This document shows positions 7,288 through 15,083 of a DNA stretch of 45,694 nt, piece after piece (positions within the stretch are counted from its first letter, which is position 1; each line of letters begins with the position of its first letter). Location of the stretch: NCBI GenBank assembly GCA_023245335.1, contig JAHFKK010000003.1, positions 1 through 45,694 on the forward strand, given 5' to 3'. The position numbers and the translations under genes are program-made. The stretch comes from Candidatus Gottesmanbacteria bacterium. Lineage in GTDB: Bacteria > Patescibacteriota > Microgenomatia > UBA10105 > UBA927. Below the pieces are notes generated by a model. That model made no database searches and was not told the DNA's origin. It saw only the letters and a program-made list of their open reading frames with translations.

Positions 7288-7659
7288 CTAAGAAAGTTTG
7301 GCGATTAGGATCGCCTGAAGTTGATAAATAATCTGGATGATTTGCTGTTCCTGTTCCGGCGTCGGAGTACCGCCAACATTCACGATTGCGGTATAAGCTG
7401 AAATAACCGGCCAAGTGGCCTCCATTGCATTTTTGTAGCCTTGGAAATAGTTCACCATGTCCTTAGCCATGGGCTTCGGGGTGGCCGCGAATTGGGCGTT
7501 GTAATTGGTGAAAGCATTATTGTAGAGCGTCAGAACGAATGTTCCCTTGTCCTTCGCCGACATCTTGTCGGGCGTCATCACCTGCTGATTAGCGCACCCG
7601 GCCACCAACGCCAGCGCTACGATTATCACCGCCAGACCGCAAAGCTTACCGTTTTTCAT
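7288..7659 (-). CDS. Predicted lipoprotein (possible lysis/spanin-related)
   Basis: MKNGKLCGLAVIIVALALVAGCANQQ: signal peptide with lipobox LVAGC. Confidence 0.6.
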   Translation of the reverse strand: MKNGKLCGLAVIIVALALVAGCANQQVMTPDKMSAKDKGTFVLTLYNNAFTNYNAQFAATPKPMAKDMVNYFQGYKNAMEATWPVISAYTAIVNVGGTPTPEQEQQIIQIIYQLQAILIAKLS

Positions 7660-7787
7660 TTCGCATCTCCCTTTTTGGCTTTCTTGATTCGTTCGATTTC
7701 CCTGTCGGCCGCAGCATCGATTTTAGCACACGCCTCCATCTTGGCTTTCGCCACATCCTTTGTTTTGTAGGGTACCGGCTTTTTCAC
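7656..7787 (-). CDS. Small charged protein (43 aa, GTG start)
   Basis: MKKPVPYKTKDVAKAKMEACAKIDAAADREIERIKKAKKGDAK, AGGAGGTGC Shine-Dalgarno, ATGA overlap with the next gene. Confidence 0.5.
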   Translation of the reverse strand: MKKPVPYKTKDVAKAKMEACAKIDAAADREIERIKKAKKGDAK

Positions 7788-7805
7788 ATCGCACCTCCTG
7801 TTGAG

Positions 7806-8069
7806 TTAGCGCATTTTTTCGCGCAGATATTCACGACTTTTCGAGATCCCTTCGGCCGCGACATTGATTTCTACAGCAAGGGAATCCCAAAGGTTAAACT
7901 CCGGGCGTGTCGCGCTAGGTGCCGACACTAATTTTTCAGACTTAGCTGATGTGGGAATAGGCCCATCAAAGCTACTGATTAATTCGTCCAATTTTCTAAC
8001 GGCACTCGATAAATTGTTAAGTGCATTTTCAATCGTACTCGCCCGCGATTCTCTTGACGCTTCGTTCAT
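7806..8069 (-). CDS. Hypothetical coiled-coil protein
   Basis: 87 aa, helical; upstream Shine-Dalgarno. Confidence 0.5.
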   Translation of the reverse strand: MNEASRESRASTIENALNNLSSAVRKLDELISSFDGPIPTSAKSEKLVSAPSATRPEFNLWDSLAVEINVAAEGISKSREYLREKMR

Positions 8070-8265
8070 TTCGCACCTCTCCTGTTTTGGTTGTTGATTC
8101 TTTTTTCACTCCCGGACACCCGCACTGCTCGGCCAGCCACTTGCGGAAATGCGGCAGGCACTCGGACTGCTTCGCACAATTGCGGCAGTTGGCGGGTTCA
8201 GGTTTCAAGGCTCTCCCACGTTCCATCTCTAATAAGCTTGCAGATACGCGGCCCACGTCGGCCAA
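8029..8265 (-). CDS. Small Cys-rich protein (start may be internal near 8226)
   Basis: NCRNCAKQSECLPHFRKWLAEQCGCPG; overlaps the endolysin gene. Confidence 0.45.
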   Translation of the reverse strand: MADVGRVSASLLEMERGRALKPEPANCRNCAKQSECLPHFRKWLAEQCGCPGVKKESTTKTGEVRNERSVKRIAGEYD

Positions 8266-8626
8266 CCTGCTTGTACCAAGCCGAGTTTTCCAGATGATTG
8301 GCCGCAGCTAACCAGTCCTTCATTTTCAAGGCACCAAGAGTCCCGATGAATTTAAGAAATTTTGGAGTACCGAGATTATAAAGTAGATCCACAACAGCAC
8401 TGCGACGAACAGCATCAAGGTCAAGTCCCAACGTATCGTATGCTTTCTCGGCTTTGGCATATTCTTGACTGAATTTGTGTTCGTGCCATTCCTTGACTGT
8501 CTGGAATGATAACACAGGGTCGAGACAAAAGCCATAGCCGGTTGTGGGGTGGCCCTGACTATCCAAGTAGACACCCTCAACGTAGCCTTCGTGATTCTTG
8601 GTTAGGGCCAGGCCGGAATCTATCAT
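8198..8626 (-). CDS. T4-type lysozyme (GH24) endolysin
   Basis: LTKNHEGYVEGVYLDSQGHPTTGYG (E-D-T catalytic pattern) ... RRSAVVDLLYNLG. Confidence 0.85.
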   Translation of the reverse strand: MIDSGLALTKNHEGYVEGVYLDSQGHPTTGYGFCLDPVLSFQTVKEWHEHKFSQEYAKAEKAYDTLGLDLDAVRRSAVVDLLYNLGTPKFLKFIGTLGALKMKDWLAAANHLENSAWYKQVGRRGPRICKLIRDGTWESLET

Positions 8627-8638
8627 TTTATTTTCCCC

Positions 8639-8667
8639 TTGACATCAGGTTCGGGTTGATATATGAT
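8639..8667 (+). promoter_or_regulatory. Plus-strand sigma70 promoter (TTGACA-N17-TATGAT)
   Basis: TTGACA 8639-8644, 17-nt spacer, TATGAT 8662-8667. Confidence 0.75.
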
Positions 8668-8673
8668 TTAATC

Positions 8674-8790
8674 ATTCTGTGGGCACCGTCCCCGGATTCC
8701 AATCACTCCCACATTGGCCAATGATGGAGGTGTATCATGCGAAAGTAAACTATTCTGTTCGGGAAGGCCGGATGAAAGTCCGGCCTTTTC
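8674..8790 (+). ncRNA. Candidate plus-strand small RNA between the endolysin gene and the adjacent TM-protein gene
   Basis: Strong promoter upstream, rho-independent terminator at the 3' end, no long ORF between; 12-nt palindrome CATTGGCCAATG at 8712-8723. Confidence 0.5.
8764..8789 (+). terminator. Rho-independent terminator
   Basis: AAGGCCGG atgaaagt CCGGCC TTTT. Confidence 0.75.
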
Positions 8791-9112
8791 ATTTCTTGCT
8801 CTTCTTAACTGGCAACGGATAGACTGGAATCTCAAAATGCGCCATTAACCGCTTTTGATTCTCGAAAAAAACTTCCTGGCTGATTTCAACTGCAATAAGG
8901 CGCTCAGTGTTGTTGATGCTCTTGAGTGCGTTCCATCCACCAAAACCAAGCAATAATGCAATAACAGGCCCGCCTATCCAGATGAATACCCAACGTGGGA
9001 GCATTGTTTTCTCCAGTAATTTTATATCTTCACAAGTGCCATCGTGAAACTGACATGTTCTGCGTTCAGATAAACTGCGCCGTTCGCTTCCGTCCCATTG
9101 ATTATTAGCCAT
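8789..9112 (-). CDS. Single-TM protein, possibly holin-like
   Basis: WVFIWIGGPVIALLLGFGGWNAL TM; charged termini. Confidence 0.5.
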   Translation of the reverse strand: MANNQWDGSERRSLSERRTCQFHDGTCEDIKLLEKTMLPRWVFIWIGGPVIALLLGFGGWNALKSINNTERLIAVEISQEVFFENQKRLMAHFEIPVYPLPVKKSKK

Positions 9113-9122
9113 GACTAATTTC

Positions 9123-9542
9123 CTATGGTGTGATTGGACGCAACCCTGAAGGCATCAGTAACGCCAACCAATACTTGAATCCAAACGCTGTTCCGCCTTG
9201 GCAATTTGCCGGTATATCAGAACCAGAAATAGCGCTTTGAGAAACAGGATCAGTCCCTATATATCGGATTGCTGACACACCAAGGAAGTAAGAACCCTCA
9301 ATAGCAAAAGATATATTAGCCTGAAGGATAATTACCTCTGATCCAACCTTTTCCCATACGATAGCCGGAGTCATCTTCCGCCATGCCTGATACTTGATTG
9401 TACTTCCAGTGGGTATAGTTGTTCCATCACTCAGTTTCGTGACAGCGTCCCATCCAAAAGTGGCTTGATTGACGGGATACCAAGTTTGGGAGAATGACGG
9501 TACTGCCATAAGTAGAATTGCCACGATGATTAGCTTTTTCAT
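9123..9542 (-). CDS. Exported protein (Sec signal peptide), fibronectin-like fold guess
   Basis: MKKLIIVAILLMAVPSFSQTWYPVNQATFGWDAVTKLSDG. Confidence 0.6.
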   Translation of the reverse strand: MKKLIIVAILLMAVPSFSQTWYPVNQATFGWDAVTKLSDGTTIPTGSTIKYQAWRKMTPAIVWEKVGSEVIILQANISFAIEGSYFLGVSAIRYIGTDPVSQSAISGSDIPANCQGGTAFGFKYWLALLMPSGLRPITP

Positions 9543-9551
9543 TAATCCTCC

Positions 9552-11549
9552 TTAATAAATCGTCAGCGTATTTGTCCCACCGATGGTAACAGTTTGCGAC
9601 CCAGCGCCGAGTGACAGCGCCCTGCCGCCATATTCAAACGGCCCGATGTCGGGAGGTCCTTCTATCGGATTGCCTAAAATATCTGTGGTCAGCCCAACGT
9701 CTACACCGGCGTTGATTGCTGAAGAATTTGAGAACAAATGATAATTCGAATCTGTATAGGTTTTAGTGTAGGTCATGCTATCAACGGTGGCGTGGCTTGC
9801 TTTAAGACTGTTTGCAAAATCTTCAAAAAAACCCCACTCCACTCCTAATTTATTCCATTCATCCACCACATATAAAAATTCCTCAAGCGTCAAATCTGCT
9901 ACCATGTTGTGATAACTGATGTTGATGATTCCACCGTTAGCCACTGCATTAGCCCATACAATCCTTGCACCAGCGCGGATATGGGCCTCGTCCTTGGTTC
10001 CAACCAGGGGGATGTCTCCATCTCCAAGAGTGTCCAACTCAAATAAATTAACAGACGATAGACTATCATTCGACTGCCCGGTTGCCGCAGATCCAACATA
10101 TATGCCAGTGCTTAATAGATAATCTCCGAACGCCGTTACGGGGGTTGACGGAGTGGGATACACAAAGAAATAGGCCACATCTCGGCTAAGAAATCCACGA
10201 ATCGAGTTTCGGGCCGCAATAGACTCGTCATAAAACCATCGACTTGCCCCACTGTCATCGTCAAAACTAACTGAGCATGGAAACTCTGTGCAGGTCTGGT
10301 CCTTTAACGAAGACAAGCGGTAGTAACCAGACAGAAGCTTCAAATTCGTATAGGCCCATCCTTTTCCGGTTAAGGCGCTATTTAAATCCACACCATCCAT
10401 AGTGGCATCAGCAGACCAATCCAAAGTCACGTTATTTCCTGGGTTGCCTGTGCTGGTCAGCGTGAGTGTCTTGGCAACTCCGTTAATTGTCAACGTATTG
10501 GTTCCGCCGTTTGTGGTAGAAATAGAAAACACATCTGTTGGTACTGAAATCGAATTACCAGAACCACCACGAACCATGACCTTTAAAGTTCCATCATCAA
10601 TTAAAGCCTGAACGTCTGAAAGAGAGTATGGACCACCAACACAGTTATCAGTAGATGAGCCATTGGGAACGATGGTAGACTGCACGAAACTAAAGGACCC
10701 GTAATAACTCGCCTTGACTCCATACGATTTCAAAGCCTGTGCCATGCACACGGCAAAATTCTGATCATCGGCAAATCTTAAAAGCACCTTCGGCCTATGA
10801 GGATATTGATATGAAACAAACTTAGGGTCGCTGTTATCTGTGATCTTATTGTTTCCGCCATCTGTGCAAGTGCCGCTGCTGTATTCATAACAAGCAGAAA
10901 CGACAGAGGCTATAGACGGATCAAACGTGGCGGCCATAACCATATTATTAGAGTAAACAACTTCAGCCTGAGTAGCACGAATGGGAGAATAGGGACCACC
11001 AACTCCGAAAAAGATATTATTTGTAACTGTACCTGTATAGCCAGTACCCGAGACAGTCAACGCATATTGTGGAATTTTAACAAATAGATTATTAAAAATA
11101 GAGACATCAGCATTTTGGAACGTAGACCCAATCGTTGCCATGTCGCTGACGATATTATAGGCAAACACAACGCCTGATTTTTCGTAGGAGTAAATTGGTT
11201 TTATTTTAAACCACAGACCATAGGCTGTCTGATTGGCGGCAAGAACTTCATAGGAATAGTTTGCATCCCCTGTGAAAATGGGAGGATTCCCAATACCATA
11301 CGCACCAAATTTTAGTCCTGCCTTATTGACTGCTAATTTTTCAGCCCATGTTTCCCCACGTTTAAATAGCGCCCAATCGCCAGATTGCAACGTAGCCGTC
11401 TTGGATGCTAATCCAGCCACGGTCTGCCAGGGATGGTCTATCGAACCATCATTGCCATTGTCGCCACTTGTTGCATCAACATAATAGTTGGCAGCACCGG
11501 CTAAAAAGGGCAATAGCAATAATAGTATTATTCGGATCAGAATCCCCAT
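9552..11549 (-). CDS. Exported beta-helix protein with inserted polysaccharide-deacetylase (NodB)-like domain
   Basis: Signal peptide MGILIRIILLLLLPFLAGA; NYYVDATSGDNGNDGSIDHPWQTVAGL; PKVLLRFADDQNFAVCMAQALKSYGVKASYYGSF; C-terminal NSSAINAGVDVGL...PPDIGPFEYGG. Confidence 0.7.
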   Translation of the reverse strand: MGILIRIILLLLLPFLAGAANYYVDATSGDNGNDGSIDHPWQTVAGLASKTATLQSGDWALFKRGETWAEKLAVNKAGLKFGAYGIGNPPIFTGDANYSYEVLAANQTAYGLWFKIKPIYSYEKSGVVFAYNIVSDMATIGSTFQNADVSIFNNLFVKIPQYALTVSGTGYTGTVTNNIFFGVGGPYSPIRATQAEVVYSNNMVMAATFDPSIASVVSACYEYSSGTCTDGGNNKITDNSDPKFVSYQYPHRPKVLLRFADDQNFAVCMAQALKSYGVKASYYGSFSFVQSTIVPNGSSTDNCVGGPYSLSDVQALIDDGTLKVMVRGGSGNSISVPTDVFSISTTNGGTNTLTINGVAKTLTLTSTGNPGNNVTLDWSADATMDGVDLNSALTGKGWAYTNLKLLSGYYRLSSLKDQTCTEFPCSVSFDDDSGASRWFYDESIAARNSIRGFLSRDVAYFFVYPTPSTPVTAFGDYLLSTGIYVGSAATGQSNDSLSSVNLFELDTLGDGDIPLVGTKDEAHIRAGARIVWANAVANGGIINISYHNMVADLTLEEFLYVVDEWNKLGVEWGFFEDFANSLKASHATVDSMTYTKTYTDSNYHLFSNSSAINAGVDVGLTTDILGNPIEGPPDIGPFEYGGRALSLGAGSQTVTIGGTNTLTIY

Positions 11550-12646
11550 GCACCACCGCCAACCGCTCCACCAGATAGAGTCCCGGTATAAGATGCACTA
11601 CCATCCCAACCATAAGTAGTGCCTGTTTCAACGTCCTCTATATTTGGTACTATTGCGGCATATTTATAGTCCGTTCCCCCGTTCCATAGTTTTATATATC
11701 TAAAATCTGAATACAGTGTTCCTGGAGTCCATTTAACTTTACCCCAAATTCCAGTAGATGTAGGAGTATTTTCTACACTACCAACTAAATCAATATATCC
11801 AGTGCTTGTCGTATCTCCATAGCATCCCGTATTTCTAATATGACTCCCACCAATACATTTTCCATTAACTGTTAAAATCCCGGTGGAACTATTGTTATAA
11901 CACCCATGACTACTATTACCAGATCCGCCTATACAATTTCCGTTGAGAGTCAAATTCCATGATCCAGCATGTATCAAACCATAGGCTGTGCCTCCACTAC
12001 CTCCTGTAATGTTACCATTTATGATTACTGTACCAGCATTTGCACCTGCGGTTTGTATGACCTGACCGAAATTAGATGCACCCGCTGTTCCGGTGCAATA
12101 AATAGTAGCACTCGACGGTGATGTATAGTTTAGAAAGATAGTATTATTAGACCCCGCTCCCCCAGTTCCAGATAGGGTGACTGGATTGCCAGATGATCCA
12201 ACATTAAATGTGATATTGGCACCATTTACAAATATTCCATCGGCACCATTGGCCGATCCTCCTGTGATCGTCACACCACCAGGAATAGTGACGGTCCCAC
12301 CGGTTATAACCAGGCAGTCAGTGGTTCCTCCTGTTATATTGGCAGTCACCGTAATCGTGCCGGTGGTGATGGTAAAACCGCCGCCAGACGTAGCCGTGGA
12401 TAAAGTGACCGCTGAACCGCTAACTCCAGGATCAACATCAACCACGATTCCTGTTTGTGCGTTAGCGACAAATACATCTCCGGCAGAGCGTAAGGCCCAT
12501 ACTAAGGGAGTACCGCCACCACCTGAAGCATCATTCCAGTTTCGGGTGGACATATTTCCTGATCCGTCTTGGGCATACCAAGTCGTCGCCCAAAGCGGAG
12601 AAGCAAGTAAAAAAATTGCGATGATTGCAAGTAATATTCTTTTCAT
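11537..12646 (-). CDS. Exported Gly/Thr-rich beta-helix protein
   Basis: Signal peptide MKRILLAIIAIFLLASPLWA; repetitive beta-strand pattern; 13-nt overlap with the downstream gene. Confidence 0.65.
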   Translation of the reverse strand: MKRILLAIIAIFLLASPLWATTWYAQDGSGNMSTRNWNDASGGGGTPLVWALRSAGDVFVANAQTGIVVDVDPGVSGSAVTLSTATSGGGFTITTGTITVTANITGGTTDCLVITGGTVTIPGGVTITGGSANGADGIFVNGANITFNVGSSGNPVTLSGTGGAGSNNTIFLNYTSPSSATIYCTGTAGASNFGQVIQTAGANAGTVIINGNITGGSGGTAYGLIHAGSWNLTLNGNCIGGSGNSSHGCYNNSSTGILTVNGKCIGGSHIRNTGCYGDTTSTGYIDLVGSVENTPTSTGIWGKVKWTPGTLYSDFRYIKLWNGGTDYKYAAIVPNIEDVETGTTYGWDGSASYTGTLSGGAVGGGAWGF

Positions 12647-12655
12647 ATTCGCCTC

Positions 12656-13609
12656 CTATTTCGTACCATATATGGTCAGCGAAATCCACGTTGAAACAGC
12701 ATTTGTGGCAACTGCTGCACATATGATGTCATTCGCCGCAACTGATTTTGTCCACCCGGTTAGTGTTTCATCATTTGCCGCAACCTTATTATCGGCAACC
12801 GTAGGAGGCGCAGAAGCATCTATGTCAGTTGTCGGAAGGGTTGTGTCGCTAAAGGCATCCTTGGTCATGGCGAGTATTGTACCACCTGCGCCGGGGTCTT
12901 GGTCAATCACCATCGTATACCCGGTTATGGTAGCAGCGTAAGGGATACAGGTGCACCGCTTTGAACCAGACGTAGCGACTGCCGAGCCTCCTCCGTCCCA
13001 CGCAAAAGAGGCGAGTTTTTCGGCCTTGACGAGAGCAATAGTTCCCGTAGCGGCCGGAAGTGTTATTGTCACATCTGCCGTGGATGCTGGTCCTATCAAC
13101 CGAACGTAATTTGTCCCGTTGTCGCTGTCTTCCTTGAAATCTATATACCCCGGTCCAGTGCTACCATTGTTAAGAATAGGGCCGACAGGAGGCAGATAAT
13201 CCGTGTTGCTTGTAGCCGCGCTGAATGCCCCGGAGGTGCCTTTAATCAGGCCCGTGAGCGTTGACACAACCAGATTGCCGCTTGCATCCGACTCGATGCC
13301 CTTGGAGACAGTGAAACCACCAAAGGTCAATCCGGTAAGCGAATTTGTAGCCTCCATCACGGCAGTGGCATTGAGCTTGATAAGGTAGTTCTCCCCGGTA
13401 AGCCCGTGCGCTTTGGTAATTAGATTAGCAGCCGTTACTTTCCTGTTTGCAGGTGTACCCGCAGGGTCGTTCACCGTAGGTATTAAATCGTCACTGGTAG
13501 GACTGGTATCTGCCGTCATAGCAGAAATTTTCGTATCAGCGGCATAGGCCATAGAAGCAAATGCCGCGACCCACAAAGCCACACATAATGCCGCTAATAG
13601 TTTTCTCAT
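12656..13609 (-). CDS. Tail-fibre-like protein with Sec signal peptide
   Basis: MRKLLAALCVALWVAAFASMAYAADTKISAMTADTSPTSDDLIPTVNDPAGTPANRKVTAANLI, typical fibre N-terminus preceded by a signal peptide. Confidence 0.65.
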   Translation of the reverse strand: MRKLLAALCVALWVAAFASMAYAADTKISAMTADTSPTSDDLIPTVNDPAGTPANRKVTAANLITKAHGLTGENYLIKLNATAVMEATNSLTGLTFGGFTVSKGIESDASGNLVVSTLTGLIKGTSGAFSAATSNTDYLPPVGPILNNGSTGPGYIDFKEDSDNGTNYVRLIGPASTADVTITLPAATGTIALVKAEKLASFAWDGGGSAVATSGSKRCTCIPYAATITGYTMVIDQDPGAGGTILAMTKDAFSDTTLPTTDIDASAPPTVADNKVAANDETLTGWTKSVAANDIICAAVATNAVSTWISLTIYGTK

Positions 13610-13611
13610 TA

Positions 13612-13809
13612 CTAAACCTCCAATAAAATTTTATCCGTATTATTTTCTAAAAGAATAAAATCCGATCCGCTCTCCATTAACAGCGCGTCGCCTGCCTCTA
13701 TTGGTGGAGTGCTAGGCCGATCAATGGTATCTCGAAAGAAGTCAAAAAAGTCAGCGTTGGCCGCCACGGCTAAAGTAAAAATAATCAAAAATATTATTAC
13801 ATAGCGCAT
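13612..13809 (-). CDS. Small exported protein
   Basis: MRYVIIFLIIFTLAVAANADFFDFF...GDALLMESGSDFILLENNTDKILLEV. Confidence 0.5.
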   Translation of the reverse strand: MRYVIIFLIIFTLAVAANADFFDFFRDTIDRPSTPPIEAGDALLMESGSDFILLENNTDKILLEV

Positions 13810-13837
13810 GGTTTATTTCCTCAATGTATTCGACTAT

Positions 13838-14143
13838 TCAACCGCCAATGTCTCTTTCGGAATACTCAACATAGTACCACCCGCCGCCCGTTATCTCACA
13901 ATATAGACCGTTATTGGCTCTGGTAGGCGGCGTCACATTTCGACCGCCGTATTGTGAAGCGCCCGGTACGGTCCAGCCCCCAATCTGCTTTCCGTTGTTG
14001 GCGGCCGTAGCCGAGTCAAAAATAGTTACCGTACAATTATTAGCCCCGTCAGTATGCACGGATACACCACATAGGGCGCACTTACGGGCAATGATGATGG
14101 CATTGTTATTTTGCCTTCCTGAACTTGTGCTAATGATAGACAT
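13838..14143 (-). CDS. Hypothetical virion-associated protein
   Basis: MSIISTSSGRQNNNAIIIARKCALCGVSVHTDGANNCTVTIFDSATAANNGKQIG. Confidence 0.5.
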   Translation of the reverse strand: MSIISTSSGRQNNNAIIIARKCALCGVSVHTDGANNCTVTIFDSATAANNGKQIGGWTVPGASQYGGRNVTPPTRANNGLYCEITGGGWYYVEYSERDIGG

Positions 14144-14147
14144 TTTC

Positions 14148-15083
14148 TTAACCCTCCACCCGATTGATAAATTGATAGTGTTCATAAGTCCTGCGTATCC
14201 CCGTAGGCAAAGATATGACCGGGGACCAGTTCAATTCTTTCTTCGCCCTCCCGATATCAGGAACCTTGCGGGCCTTGGCGTGAATAGCGGAAGTGGTGCG
14301 ATTGTTGCTCATGGTGCCATCCACCGAAATCACGCAAACCGAACCTCCTGGCTGCTCGTAGCAAATAGATGCCTGGGCGTGTAAGACACCAATCATGGTC
14401 ATCGCCAAACGTTCGATAGTGATTCCAACCGGGTCGCCAATCTCCACCACCCCCGAGACATCGGACAGCATGAGCAGAGTGAGTGCCTTTATGGCATCAT
14501 CGACGTAGCAGAACGAATCCATCTGCTGCCCGTCTCCCCAAACCGAAATCGGTTTACCGTCCCGAATGTTGCGGCAGAAAGTCGGAATTACCCGACTGTC
14601 ATCGGGGGCCATGCGAGGGCCGTAGATGTTCCCCATGCGTGCAATCTTGGCTCCCGCCGCTTGGCATAAGCGCTCACCTTCACGCTTACCGGCGATGTAG
14701 GTTGATTTGAACGAAAGTTCGTCACTGACCTTGATTGACGATGCAAACAGGAAGCGCGCACGATAGAACGCGGCCAAGTCGAGAAGCCATTCGGTGACGC
14801 GGGTATTGACATCCAACGTCATACCGGGGTGCTTGTAGGTTTCGGCTGGAGCGGTTGGGCTGGCAAAATGGAAAATGCCGTCCACCGGAATAGTCGGTAA
14901 GTCTCCACTGCACAGGTCGGACTCGATGAACTGGAACCGTGGGCAGTTCAGAAGGAACTCGATGTTTTCCTTCCGTCCGATAATACAGGAATCCATGCCG
15001 ATGACTTCATGCCCCTGCGCCAATAGGGTTTCACAGAGATGTGAACCTATAAAGCCACTTGCTCCGGTGACAAGAAATTTCAT
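14148..15083 (-). CDS. NAD-dependent epimerase/dehydratase (extended SDR, nucleotide-sugar type)
   Basis: MKFLVTGASGFIGSHLCETLLAQGHEVIGMD (GxxGxxG), YIAGK (YxxxK), GNIYGPRM. Confidence 0.9.
   Translation of the reverse strand: MKFLVTGASGFIGSHLCETLLAQGHEVIGMDSCIIGRKENIEFLLNCPRFQFIESDLCSGDLPTIPVDGIFHFASPTAPAETYKHPGMTLDVNTRVTEWLLDLAAFYRARFLFASSIKVSDELSFKSTYIAGKREGERLCQAAGAKIARMGNIYGPRMAPDDSRVIPTFCRNIRDGKPISVWGDGQQMDSFCYVDDAIKALTLLMLSDVSGVVEIGDPVGITIERLAMTMIGVLHAQASICYEQPGGSVCVISVDGTMSNNRTTSAIHAKARKVPDIGRAKKELNWSPVISLPTGIRRTYEHYQFINRVEG

Noticed and set aside
12177-12941. Plus-strand 254-aa ORF
   Set aside because: Pro/Val/Thr low-complexity translation antisense to Gly/Thr-rich repeats; no ribosome site or family resemblance.
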